Part shown: positions 47,493 to 55,968 of the stretch, one piece after another | How positions within the stretch are numbered: position 1 is the stretch's first letter | Layout of the letters: every line of letters begins with the position of its first letter | Assembly: GCF_002959775.1 (NCBI RefSeq) | Contig: NZ_PPCX01000010.1 | Coordinates: 62,001-126,000, forward strand | Direction: 5' to 3' | Length of the DNA stretch: 64,000 bases | Source of the DNA: Veillonella rogosae JCM 15642 | GTDB lineage: Bacteria; Bacillota; Negativicutes; Veillonellales; Veillonellaceae | The notes under the pieces: model-generated | What the model was told of the DNA's origin: nothing | The model's input: the letters and a program-made list of their open reading frames with translations, nothing else | Database searches by the model: none | Position numbers and translations under genes: made by a program

Positions 47493-47526
47493 AAAAAGAA
47501 CAGCTCAGAAATGAGCTGTTCTTTTT
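47493..47526 (+). terminator. Terminator of lctP
   Basis: A perfect 15-bp stem (AAAAAGAACAGCTCA with its complement, loop GAAA) ending in T residues. Its symmetry would also stop the convergent PepSY-gene transcript. Confidence 0.9.
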
Positions 47527-47546
47527 TATGATTTACTTTTAAAATC

Positions 47547-47831
47547 TTAGTAATGTTTACGTTCTACTTCCCATTTAGTGAAAGTACCAGTATCTGCATC
47601 GATTTCAAAGTCATATTCATAACCATTGTAATGAATTTCGCCTTCATACTCTAAACGACCATGATCATAGTCACGATTAAACTCAGTTACATTTGCAATA
47701 GTTGCACCTGGAACACGAGCCAATGCGCTTTGCACAGCCTCGTCAGAGCTAATAGCCTCTACAGATGTGAATGTTGCAGTACCAACAACAGCTACTACCG
47801 CCAATACTAAAGTTTTTACAAATTTGGTCAT
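47547..47831 (-). CDS. Secreted PepSY-domain protein
   Basis: A 94-residue exported protein: a signal peptide (FVKTLVLAVVAVVGTATFTS, cleavage near VEA) and one PepSY domain (SSDEAVQSALARVPGATIAN; YDFEIDADTGTFTKWEVER). PepSY domains are thought to bind or inhibit proteases or to sit in envelope-stress proteins; the function here is unknown. The ATG follows AGGAG. Single-gene unit, convergent with lctP. Confidence 0.85.
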   Translation of the reverse strand: MTKFVKTLVLAVVAVVGTATFTSVEAISSDEAVQSALARVPGATIANVTEFNRDYDHGRLEYEGEIHYNGYEYDFEIDADTGTFTKWEVERKHY

Positions 47832-48196
47832 ACTAAACTCCTATATACGATAAACTATATTGATATTTTTAGATTTAATCTATGACTTTATTTTAATCTA
47901 TAAAATCAGATGTATCAAACTCAAAGTTTTGATATCACATTCTATAGAGATTTGCCTGATTCTATGCAACTACGTTTTCATACACAAAAAAGTTTAATAT
48001 ATAATTTTATAATTCTTGTAAATCACTTTATTAGTTTATACTCTAATTATTAGAAAAAACTTTTACAAAAAAATCTATAGAATTTATATATCAATCGTGT
48101 TACAATACTTCTTGTTAAATAGAAAAAATTAAATGCAGTCTGCGAAGTGCGATTCGCAGACTTTTTTATTCTCTATTTTAAGTACAGGAGGTTTCT
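47832..48196. other. Intergenic region with attenuator-like hairpin
   Basis: About 365 AT-rich bases between divergent genes. Besides the hairpin at 48138-48167 it should hold promoters for both sides; none was clear enough to place. No coding potential was seen apart from short chance frames. Confidence 0.6.
48138..48167 (+). promoter_or_regulatory. Terminator-like hairpin in the leader of the efflux gene
   Basis: GTCTGCGAA pairs perfectly with TTCGCAGAC around loop GTGCGA and is followed directly by six T residues: an intrinsic terminator 30 bases before the start codon of a drug-efflux gene. It could be a conditional attenuator or the end of a short upstream RNA. Confidence 0.7.
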
Positions 48197-49384
48197 ATGA
48201 CACAAGAAAGTTCTACCAAGGTTTCCTTTATCATGGTAGTTTTTCTCGGTCTATTAACGGCAATCACACCGCTCGCAACAGACCTTTATTTGCCAGCATT
48301 ACCGATTATGCCTGGTGAACTCAACACAACAGCATCTAACATTCAAATGACCATTGGTGTTATGACATTTGGCGTTGCCTTAGGTCAATTATTTGGTGGC
48401 CCTATAAGTGACACAATGGGCCGTAAAATGCCACTTGTTGTAGGTAACTTACTATGCGTTATTTCTAGCATTATTTGCGCCTATGCACCTAGCATCGAAA
48501 TACTATTACTAGGTCGATTTCTACAAGGCTTAACCGGATCTGTAGGCGTAGTTATATCTAAAGCTATCGCTCGAGACTTTGCATCTGGTCAAGAACTGAC
48601 TAAACTATTTGCTTTGCTCATGATGGTCAATGGCCTCGCACCTGTAATTGCACCTTTAGTAGGCGGTCAACTGCTCTTATTTGCTACATGGCGTGTAATC
48701 TTTGTTATCTTAGCAGTATTCTCTGCTATTTTATTGGTAGGCTCTCTTCTTTTCCGTGAAAGCTTACCAAAGGAAAAACGCGTTGCTGGCGGCCTTGCTA
48801 CGGCTACAAAGAACTACTTTACACTGATTAAAGATAAACGTTTCCTAGGACAATCTTTAATTCAATTCTTTGCTTTCGGCGCTTTCTTTGCCTATATCTC
48901 AGGTTCATCCTTTGTATACCAAAATATTTTCCAACTTTCAGCTCAGGAATTTAGTTACCTCTTTGGTATCAATAGCTGCGGCATTATCTTGGCCAGTGCC
49001 ATTAGCGGACGAGTAAGTAATGTCGTAACATCTCGCCAAATCCTTACATTCAGTCTATGGCAACTTACTATCGGCTCTTTACTATTCTTAGTAGCCATGA
49101 TTTTCGAATGGTCTCTCATTCCTGTAACAACAATTTTATTCTTTACTGCATGTACAGTATCCCTATTCGGTTCCGCCTCCTTCTCAATGGCTATGACTAA
49201 ATACGGTAAAATGGCAGGCAGCGCCTCTGCCATACTAGGCTTTGCAAGCATGTTTGCGGCAGGCATCGTATCTCCACTCGTTGGTATTGGTGGAGAACAC
49301 ACGGGCATACCTATGGGGATTACAATGCTAGTATGTGCAGCGCTTTCTTTATTGTGCTTGTATGGTTTGGTAGAAAAAGAATAA
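48197..49384 (+). CDS. Bcr/CflA-family multidrug efflux MFS transporter
   Basis: A 395-residue major-facilitator protein with 12 predicted membrane segments. The family motifs are visible: TDLYLPALPIM in the first helix, the loop-2 motif GGPISDTMGRKMPLVVG, and LLGRFLQGLTGSVGVVISKA in helix 4. It exports drugs or small metabolites (bicyclomycin and chloramphenicol for the type members; the substrate here is unknown). The ATG follows a strong AGGAGG. A terminator-like hairpin precedes it, suggesting conditional expression. Single-gene unit. Confidence 0.9.
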   Translation: MTQESSTKVSFIMVVFLGLLTAITPLATDLYLPALPIMPGELNTTASNIQMTIGVMTFGVALGQLFGGPISDTMGRKMPLVVGNLLCVISSIICAYAPSIEILLLGRFLQGLTGSVGVVISKAIARDFASGQELTKLFALLMMVNGLAPVIAPLVGGQLLLFATWRVIFVILAVFSAILLVGSLLFRESLPKEKRVAGGLATATKNYFTLIKDKRFLGQSLIQFFAFGAFFAYISGSSFVYQNIFQLSAQEFSYLFGINSCGIILASAISGRVSNVVTSRQILTFSLWQLTIGSLLFLVAMIFEWSLIPVTTILFFTACTVSLFGSASFSMAMTKYGKMAGSASAILGFASMFAAGIVSPLVGIGGEHTGIPMGITMLVCAALSLLCLYGLVEKE

Positions 49385-49454
49385 TTTATTTAATACATGT
49401 ACTTGAGCCCCACAATGGGGCCCCGTTACAACAGAATAATTTTAGTTTAAAAAC

Positions 49455-49521
49455 AGCACCACCTTCTTCTTGCTCAGTACGTCACTACGTTCCGTAAAAT
49501 CGCTTCGAAAAAAGTGGTGCT
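49455..49521 (+). repeat. Hairpin element copy 1 with conserved 32-base loop core
   Basis: Stem AGCACCAC (49455-49462) / GTGGTGCT (49514-49521), with A-run before and T-run after. The loop carries the 32-base core at 49473-49504, which begins CTCAGTACGTCACTACG. The same core in reverse orientation is at 49963-49994. It lies about 70 bases past the efflux-gene stop and may act as its terminator. Confidence 0.85.
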
Positions 49522-49755
49522 ATTTTTATTAACATTTTTTATAAAGGTGTCCCATTACGACATAACAGCATCAACAAAATGTTTAATCATATGTATTCTA
49601 CATTCTAATATCAACTTAGCACTATTCTTTTATATCCACACCAATATACATAAGCACAATAATGAAAAGCGCCAGCTCAACTGATTGTATGGAAAAGAGA
49701 TGTGGCATAGCCACATCTCCTTACTTCTACCCACATCTGCACTAGTTATATTTTC

Positions 49756-49806
49756 AATGGGACGTCTTCAAAACGGATGTATATAGAAAAGAACACAGCC
49801 CTCTCT
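49756..49806 (+). repeat. 51-bp direct repeat, copy 1 (truncated element)
   Basis: Begins AATGGGACGTCTTCA and ends CAGCCCTCTCT, matching 49910-49960 in length and at all but about ten positions. Here the sequence after CTCTCT is not the hairpin loop, so this looks like a remnant of a second hairpin element. Confidence 0.8.
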
Positions 49807-49909
49807 CCTCTTTTTCCGTTAGATGTATTGCTAATTTTTTGTAAATAATGAGATAAATAACTCGATGGAGCTATTAGGTATATAATAGGTTGGATTATTT
49901 ACATTTTAT

Positions 49910-49960
49910 AATGGGACGTCTTCATAATGAGCGTACATAGAAAAGAATACAGCCCTCTCT
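49910..49960 (+). repeat. 51-bp direct repeat, copy 2
   Basis: Partner of 49756-49806. It ends in the left arm of the hairpin of copy 2, including AATACAGCCCTCTCT. Confidence 0.8.
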
Positions 49961-50012
49961 GCAGCGATTTTACGGAACGTAGTGACGTACTGAGCCAAGA
50001 GAGGGCTGTATT
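49946..50012 (-). repeat. Hairpin element copy 2 with the same loop core reversed
   Basis: A perfect 15-bp stem AATACAGCCCTCTCT (49946-49960) / AGAGAGGGCTGTATT (49998-50012) followed by more T residues. The loop core at 49963-49994 is the exact reverse complement of 49473-49504. The stems of the two copies are unrelated in sequence; only the loop is conserved. Confidence 0.85.
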
Positions 50013-50145
50013 TTTTCTATACTAGTAATATGCAGTTGTATTCGGGCCCCATTATAAAATGTAAGGGACCTTATCACTTATTTACAGTAGCTCCATCGAG
50101 TTACACAACTATTAGTTTAGGGAAAATTCGCAATACACTAACTAC

Positions 50146-53100
50146 TTACTCAAACATTGTCGATAGTAGTAGTTTCAACCGATTCGCTTGGTTTACTGCA
50201 CTGGAGCCAGGATCGTAGTCGATTGCTGCGATGCGCACTTCTGGATAGGCTGCAGATAGTGTTTTCACCATGCCTTTACCCGTTACGTGGTTTGGCAAGC
50301 AGCCGAATGGTTGCAAGCATACGATTTGTTTGGCTCCTTTTTCAATAAGGTCGATCATATCGCCTGTGAGGAACCAGCCTTCACCACATTGGTTACCAAG
50401 GCCGATAAATTGAGCTGCTTCTTTTGCTACTTCTGTCATACGTTGTAGAGGATCAAAGTTTTTAGACGCCGCTACGGCTTTAGCATATGGCAAGCGGTAG
50501 AGTTCAAGGGCTTCACGTGCTAGTGTACCGAAGAAACCAGATAACCATGTCCCATCAAGGTGTTTTGCACGGTATGTGCTGTCCATTGCACAGTACAAGA
50601 AGAAGTCTAATAAGCCAGATGTAACGACTTCGCCCCCTTCTTTTTCAATGAGTTCATTGATATGGTTGTTAGCACTTGGGTGGAATTTAACGTAAATTTC
50701 CCCTACGACGCCAACGCGAGGTTTTTGTACGTCTTTGTTAACTGGCAAGTTATCAAAGTCATGGATAATCTCTTTGATGTACTTATTGTACTGACGAAGG
50801 CTGGCAGATGTAATGTTTTCACGCAGCTTTTTAAGCCAGTAATCACATAATGCATCGGTAGAGCCAGGGTTCTTTTCGTATGGGCGTGTAGCCAATACGC
50901 ATTGCATAATAGCATCACCATATACCACGGCTTGGATCATGCGATGTAAGAAGCCTTTAGTCAACTTAAAGCCTGGTTGACGTTCCATATCACTCGCATT
51001 GAGGGATAGGATTGGCACTTGTTTCATACCTGCATCAATCAATGCTTTACGCAAGTAACCGATATAGTTCGTCGCACGACAGCCACCACCCGTTTGAGAG
51101 ATGATAACTGCTGTTTTTTCTACGTCATATTTACCAGACAGTAAGGCCGACATGAGCTGACCTACAACGATGATTGCTGGATAACATGCATCATTATTGA
51201 TGTATTTTAGGCCCACTTCAATATCATCGCGCGTAGGCGCTGGCAACATTTCAAAGTCATAACCTTCGTTTTTGAGGACTGGCTCTAAGAGGCTAAAATG
51301 TAATGGTGACATTTGTGGCACCAAGATTTTATAGGTCTTACGCATTTCCTCAGTGAACACCACACGATTGTAATCGTAAGTTGGTAATTCTTCTACCACC
51401 ACTTCTTCTGGTGCCTCTGGGTTATTATGACGACGCAAGCTACGTTCCATTACAGATTGCAAGGAACGCAGACGAATCGTTACAGCCCCAAGGTTTGTAC
51501 CTTCGTCAATTTTGAGTAAGGTATGGATCTTATGGTTTGCTGAAAGTATATCTTTTACTTGATCCGCTACGATAGAATCGAGACCGCAACCAAAGGAATT
51601 AAGCTCTACAATTTGGAAGCCTTCTGTTCTGCTTACGAATTCAGCAGCACGGTATAAACGACTATGGTAGGACCATTGGTCTACAACGCGCAAATGCTTG
51701 ATATCATTACCGAGAGGTGCTACACCATCTTCAGTAAGAACAGCCATCCCTAGAGATGTAATGAGCTCAGGAATACCGTGATTAATACCGGAGTCTAAAT
51801 GATATGGACGACCAGCTAAAACGATGGTTGGAATTTGTTCTGCTACGAGGCGAGAAACAGTTTTCTTCGTCGTTTCACGGTAAGAGGCTTTACAATTTTC
51901 TTGCTCTTCCCAAGCAAGGTCTACTGCCTTAGCAATATCTTTCTTCTTGAGATCCAAGAAGTCCAATGCTTTCACAAGGGCAGGAACAAGAGATTTTTTA
52001 TCAGCCAACGGCAAGAATGGCGCGTGGAATGGAGTATCCCCCAGAACCTCCTGCATGTTGTTTTTGATAAGTTCTGGATAGGAAATAACCATTGGACAAT
52101 GGTAGTTGTTGTCGCGGCTAAATTCCTTAGGACCATGTTGCACACAAGGGTACCAAATAAAGTCTACCTGTGCATTCGCCAAATCCCGAATATGACCATG
52201 CACAGCCTTTGCAGGATAACAAGCCGTATCGGATGGAATCGTATCAATAGCCTTATTGTATTGATCCTTTGTCGTATATTCTGAAAGGATAACTTCATAG
52301 CCCAAGGTGTTAAAGAATGTAAACCAGAATGGGAAATCCTCATACATGTTGAGGACGCGCGGAATACCAACACGCATTTTACCTTCAAACTCTGGAATAT
52401 TTTTCTTCAAATAATAGTCGAAGTAACGGCGCAATTTTACATCTACCAAGTTAGGAACTGCTTTGCGTTCCTCTTGAATCATACCGCCCGCACCGCGGTC
52501 ACAACGATTGCCCGTTACGTAAGTACGACCATCAGAGAAAGCATTGATGGTAAGCATACAGTTATTGGAGCAAAGTCCGCAATTGCGCATTGTCGTAGCA
52601 ACTTGTAAGGAATTAAGCCCTTCGCTATCTAACAATGTACTATTACCCTTTTGCAACTCTTCAGCTGTTTCAGCAGCAAGAAGAGCCATACCGTATGCGC
52701 CCATCAAGCCAGATACGTCAGGACGAATTACTTCTACGCCCATCAATTTTTCGAAGGCGCGCAAAACGGATTCATTGTAGAATGTACCGCCTTGTACAAC
52801 GATATGATCACCCAATTCTTTAGGATCTTTTACCTTAAGAACCTTGTAAAGGGCATTTTTAATTACAGAATAAGCAAGGCCTGCTGCAATATCTTGTACC
52901 GTAGCACCTTCTTTTTGGGCTTGCTTAACCTTAGAGTTCATGAATACGGTACAACGAGAGCCTAAGTCGATTGGCAAGGTTGCCAACAAACCTTCCTTCG
53001 CGAATTGGTCGATAGGAATACGCAAGCCAGATGCGAAGGTATCGATGAAAGAACCGCAACCAGAGGAGCAAGCTTCGTTCAATACAATATCTTCGATGTA

Positions 53101-54402
53101 GCCATCGCGAACCTTACAACATTTCATATCTTGACCACCGATATCCAAGATAAAGGATACATCAGGACAGAAGAAGCGGGCCGCACGATAGTGAGCCATC
53201 GTTTCTACTTCACCGATATCGATGCCAAGGGCGCGTTTAAGAAAGGCTTCGCCGTAGCCAGTTACACCAGAGTGTGCAATATATGCACCTTTAGGCAATA
53301 ATGTGTAAATTTGCTCGATAATTTCACGAGATTTTTCTAATGGTTTACCATGGTTAGGACCATAGTGAGAGAAGATAATTTCCTTATTGCTGTTGATGAG
53401 CACTACTTTTAAAGTAGTGGAACCAGCATCGATACCAAGGTAACAAGGACCTTGAGCATCCTCAATATTCGCCTTTGGCGTTACCGCCTTAGCATGACGA
53501 GCTCGGAATTCTTCTAATTCTTGTTCATTTTTAAATAGTGGATCTACACGGTCTGTAGCTTCCATAGGAATACCGATAAGAGCACCGATTTCCTTTGTCA
53601 ATTGACCAACCGTAATCTCACGGCATTCATCTTTCATCAATGCCGCCCCTAAAGCGATGAACAATTCACCATTCTCAGGGATGATGCGTTGAGATTCTTC
53701 CAGCTCTAATGTGTCACAGAAACATTGGCGCAATTCGGACAGGAATGTCAACGGACCGCCAAGGAATGCCACATTACCTTCGATTTTATGGCCGCATGCG
53801 AGGCCTGCAATCGTTTGGTTTACAATAGCTTGGAATACAGATTTAGCAATGTTTTCATGGGATGCCCCTTGATTTAACAAGGCTTGAACGTCAGTTTTTG
53901 CAAACACGCCACAACGTGCCGCAATTGGGTAAATTGTATCAGAATTCATAGCCAATTGGTTGAGACCAGATGCATCAGTTTGCAATAAGGTCGCCATTTG
54001 GTCTATGAAAGCACCTGTACCACCAGCACAGGAACCATTCATACGGTGTTCTGCAGTTTGACCTAAGTAAGTAACCTTCGCATCCTCACCACCAAGTTCG
54101 ATGATAACATCTGTTTCTGGATAGAGCGCTTTCACAGCTCGCGTTTCAGCAATAACCTCTTGTACGAATGGAATGCGCACCTTTTCGGCCATCGCCATAC
54201 CACCAGAACCAGTAATACATACGTGAACTAGATCATCTTCATGGCCTACTTGAGCCTCTTGAAGCAAGGTATATACTGTGTCCAAAATATTCGCATAATG
54301 GCGTACGTACTTCTTATACAAATAATTATCGTGTTCGTCCAATAGTACAACTTTAACCGTTGTAGACCCCACGTCAATACCCATGCGTAGCATGTGCTGC
54401 AT
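50146..54402 (-). CDS. Giant 2-hydroxyacyl-CoA dehydratase activator-type protein (BadF/BcrA ATPase + DUF2229 fusion)
   Basis: A 1418-residue cytoplasmic protein. Two ASKHA ATPase domains come first, each with a phosphate loop (GIDVGSTTVKVVLLD at the N-terminus; GIDAGSTTLKVVLI near residue 320) and a cluster-binding Cys motif (NGSCAGGTGAFID; EACSSGCGSFID). A Cys-rich segment (NCGLCSNNCMLTINAF, GNRCDRG) and a DUF2229 domain follow (RVGIPRVLNMYEDFPFWFTF), and the C-terminal third resembles the dehydratase subunit HgdB. Such proteins activate radical 2-hydroxyacyl-CoA dehydratases by ATP-driven electron transfer; long fused forms are common in anaerobes and their substrate is unknown. The ATG at 54402 follows AGAGAGG. 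Single gene. Confidence 0.85.
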   Translation of the reverse strand: MQHMLRMGIDVGSTTVKVVLLDEHDNYLYKKYVRHYANILDTVYTLLQEAQVGHEDDLVHVCITGSGGMAMAEKVRIPFVQEVIAETRAVKALYPETDVIIELGGEDAKVTYLGQTAEHRMNGSCAGGTGAFIDQMATLLQTDASGLNQLAMNSDTIYPIAARCGVFAKTDVQALLNQGASHENIAKSVFQAIVNQTIAGLACGHKIEGNVAFLGGPLTFLSELRQCFCDTLELEESQRIIPENGELFIALGAALMKDECREITVGQLTKEIGALIGIPMEATDRVDPLFKNEQELEEFRARHAKAVTPKANIEDAQGPCYLGIDAGSTTLKVVLINSNKEIIFSHYGPNHGKPLEKSREIIEQIYTLLPKGAYIAHSGVTGYGEAFLKRALGIDIGEVETMAHYRAARFFCPDVSFILDIGGQDMKCCKVRDGYIEDIVLNEACSSGCGSFIDTFASGLRIPIDQFAKEGLLATLPIDLGSRCTVFMNSKVKQAQKEGATVQDIAAGLAYSVIKNALYKVLKVKDPKELGDHIVVQGGTFYNESVLRAFEKLMGVEVIRPDVSGLMGAYGMALLAAETAEELQKGNSTLLDSEGLNSLQVATTMRNCGLCSNNCMLTINAFSDGRTYVTGNRCDRGAGGMIQEERKAVPNLVDVKLRRYFDYYLKKNIPEFEGKMRVGIPRVLNMYEDFPFWFTFFNTLGYEVILSEYTTKDQYNKAIDTIPSDTACYPAKAVHGHIRDLANAQVDFIWYPCVQHGPKEFSRDNNYHCPMVISYPELIKNNMQEVLGDTPFHAPFLPLADKKSLVPALVKALDFLDLKKKDIAKAVDLAWEEQENCKASYRETTKKTVSRLVAEQIPTIVLAGRPYHLDSGINHGIPELITSLGMAVLTEDGVAPLGNDIKHLRVVDQWSYHSRLYRAAEFVSRTEGFQIVELNSFGCGLDSIVADQVKDILSANHKIHTLLKIDEGTNLGAVTIRLRSLQSVMERSLRRHNNPEAPEEVVVEELPTYDYNRVVFTEEMRKTYKILVPQMSPLHFSLLEPVLKNEGYDFEMLPAPTRDDIEVGLKYINNDACYPAIIVVGQLMSALLSGKYDVEKTAVIISQTGGGCRATNYIGYLRKALIDAGMKQVPILSLNASDMERQPGFKLTKGFLHRMIQAVVYGDAIMQCVLATRPYEKNPGSTDALCDYWLKKLRENITSASLRQYNKYIKEIIHDFDNLPVNKDVQKPRVGVVGEIYVKFHPSANNHINELIEKEGGEVVTSGLLDFFLYCAMDSTYRAKHLDGTWLSGFFGTLAREALELYRLPYAKAVAASKNFDPLQRMTEVAKEAAQFIGLGNQCGEGWFLTGDMIDLIEKGAKQIVCLQPFGCLPNHVTGKGMVKTLSAAYPEVRIAAIDYDPGSSAVNQANRLKLLLSTMFE

Positions 54403-54838
54403 AAATACCTCTCTTTTTAACAACCGTATGACCGCCTAAGCGATCATACTCGTTTTTGTGAAAGTAGCACATCATAAAATACCAAATACGATGTACTAAA
54501 CATCTAACTTGTAAAACTAAAAATTAGATGAGGATATTATACTTTCACGAAAATATCTAAATTTTTAAATATCCTACCTATATTATACAACAAAAGCAGC
54601 TAAAATCTAAGTTTTCTTATATTCCAAAGAGTTATAAAGAATATAACTAATTTTGAATTGCAACGTCGTATTTCCTATAGGATATAAAGAATATTATAAC
54701 ACTTTAACATAAAAAAAGATGTATCTACCAGTACTTAAATAAACTGATAACAGTCATATAAAAATCAGAAAAGAGACTTCAATGAAATCATCGAAGTCTC
54801 TTTTCAAAACATTATATTAATATCGGTCTTATATGGAT
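54403..54838. other. Upstream region of the activator gene
   Basis: About 435 AT-rich bases. Two GTGAAAG motifs occur in opposite orientation (54458-54464 and 54542-54548). Two short palindrome-like sites share ATAAAGAATAT: GTTATAaagaaTATAAC at about 54629-54645 and ATATaaagaATAT at about 54681-54693; they could bind a regulator. The pduQ terminator is at 54769-54804. No gene was seen. Confidence 0.5.
54769..54804 (-). terminator. Terminator of the microcompartment operon
   Basis: AAAAGAGACTTC pairs with GAAGTCTCTTTT, with a further ATGA/TCAT pair inside the loop, 35 bases past the pduQ stop. The symmetric A- and T-runs support termination of the minus-strand operon. Confidence 0.88.
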
Positions 54839-55957
54839 TTACAGCACTTTTTTATACAAGCTAACTAGATCATCATGGTTAGCAGGATATGGATTGAATC
54901 TATAGCACATGTCTTCTAGAGCTCTATCTGCCATAAGGTCGACCTTTGATTCTGAAGTAGCTTTATCTACACCAAAGGCGGTAAGGTTCATTGGACAACT
55001 TAATGTATGCTGCAATGTAACGATAGCCTCTATAAGAGCAGCTAATTTATCCGCCTCTGTTGCATTATGACCTGCAAAGCCTAATTTAGCAGATAAATGA
55101 GCATACTTTTTAGCTACCGCCGGATTGTGGGAGCAGTTAAAGCCGATTACATAGGGTAAGAGCATACTATTAGCTAAACCATGAGGCACATGGAATTGTC
55201 CTCCCAATTGATGTGCCATAGCATGAACGATACCTAAACCAGCCCTATTAAAGGAAAGTCCTGCTAAGCAAGATGCTTCGTGCATTGACATGCGATCATG
55301 CTCTGTCGCTGTTGGCTTATGGCATTTTGGTAGGTACTCAAAGACAAGCTCAATCGCTTGTTGTGCCAATGCGTCAGTAAAGTTATTTGACGCCGTTGCC
55401 ACATAAGCTTCAAGCGCATGAACGAGTACATCCATCCCGCTAAAAGCAGTAACATTTGGAGGCGATGTTTTTACAAATAATGGCGTTAATAAAGCTTCAT
55501 CTGGTAATACCGCATCATCTACAAGAGGATATTTAATCTGTGTTTCGCTATCTGTAAGAACAGCAAAGGCTGTTACTTCAGAGCCTGTTCCACTTGTGGT
55601 AGGAACGGCGATGAAGGATTTGATATCCATATGCTTTAGCTTACGACCAAAATAGGCTATCCCTTTACTCATATCGATACAGGACCCTCCACCTATAGCG
55701 ATAATAACAGTTGGTTTAATACCTTCCATAAACTCAATGCCTTTTACTACGTGAGTTATGGGCGGATCAGGTACTACGTCTGTATAGATAGTTACCTTAT
55801 TTCTACTGTCCATTAGGCTCATCACATACGTAAGGTTTGGTGAGTCCTTCAAAAATGGATCGCATATGATGAGGATAGATTCGTTATTAAATTCTGTAAG
55901 ACGTTGTAATGAATCTTCCCCTGCATAAATTTTGGTTGGGAATGTCCATTGATTCAT
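54839..55957 (-). CDS. pduQ: Microcompartment alcohol dehydrogenase (PduQ/EutG type)
   Basis: A 372-residue iron-containing alcohol dehydrogenase that reduces the aldehyde to the alcohol and regenerates NAD+ inside the compartment. It has the nucleotide motif AIGGGSCIDMSKG, the family signature VPTTSGTGSEVTAFAV and the metal-binding histidines in AFSGMDVLVHALEAYV, GIVHAMAHQLGGQFHVPHG. It is the last gene of the operon, 11 bases after pduP, and a terminator follows. The ribosome site is GGTGGTGAG. PduQ and EutG differ mainly by context; the pdu neighbours favour PduQ. Confidence 0.9.
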   Translation of the reverse strand: MNQWTFPTKIYAGEDSLQRLTEFNNESILIICDPFLKDSPNLTYVMSLMDSRNKVTIYTDVVPDPPITHVVKGIEFMEGIKPTVIIAIGGGSCIDMSKGIAYFGRKLKHMDIKSFIAVPTTSGTGSEVTAFAVLTDSETQIKYPLVDDAVLPDEALLTPLFVKTSPPNVTAFSGMDVLVHALEAYVATASNNFTDALAQQAIELVFEYLPKCHKPTATEHDRMSMHEASCLAGLSFNRAGLGIVHAMAHQLGGQFHVPHGLANSMLLPYVIGFNCSHNPAVAKKYAHLSAKLGFAGHNATEADKLAALIEAIVTLQHTLSCPMNLTAFGVDKATSESKVDLMADRALEDMCYRFNPYPANHDDLVSLYKKVL

Positions 55958-55968
55958 ATGCTCACCAC

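Larger units (their letters stand above)
49859..50103. repeat. Nested palindromic element around hairpin copy 2
   Basis: AACTCGATGGAGCT (49859-49872) is the exact complement of AGCTCCATCGAGTT (50090-50103), and TTACATTTTATAATGGG (about 49899-49915) of CCCATTATAAAATGTAA (about 50046-50062). Both pairs enclose the hairpin at 49946-50012, so the whole forms a nested palindrome of about 245 bp, the shape of a miniature inverted-repeat element or of two fused copies in opposite orientation. Confidence 0.75.
49385..50145. other. Gene-free region rich in intergenic repeats
   Basis: About 760 bases between convergent genes, without a supportable gene. Four kinds of structure occur: two hairpins sharing a 32-base loop (49455-49521 and 49946-50012), a 51-bp direct repeat (49756-49806 and 49910-49960), an inverted repeat enclosing the second hairpin (49899-49915 with 50046-50062), and an outer inverted repeat (49859-49872 with 50090-50103). 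Confidence 0.85.

Noticed and set aside
49473-50012. Inverted terminal repeats of an insertion sequence around 49.5-50.0 kb
   Set aside because: The 460 bases between the two 32-base cores contain no transposase fragment, and each core sits inside its own hairpin.
50030-50218. Plus-strand 62-residue frame over the repeats and the 3' end of the activator gene
   Set aside because: Overlaps the real gene end and repeat sequence; no ribosome site.
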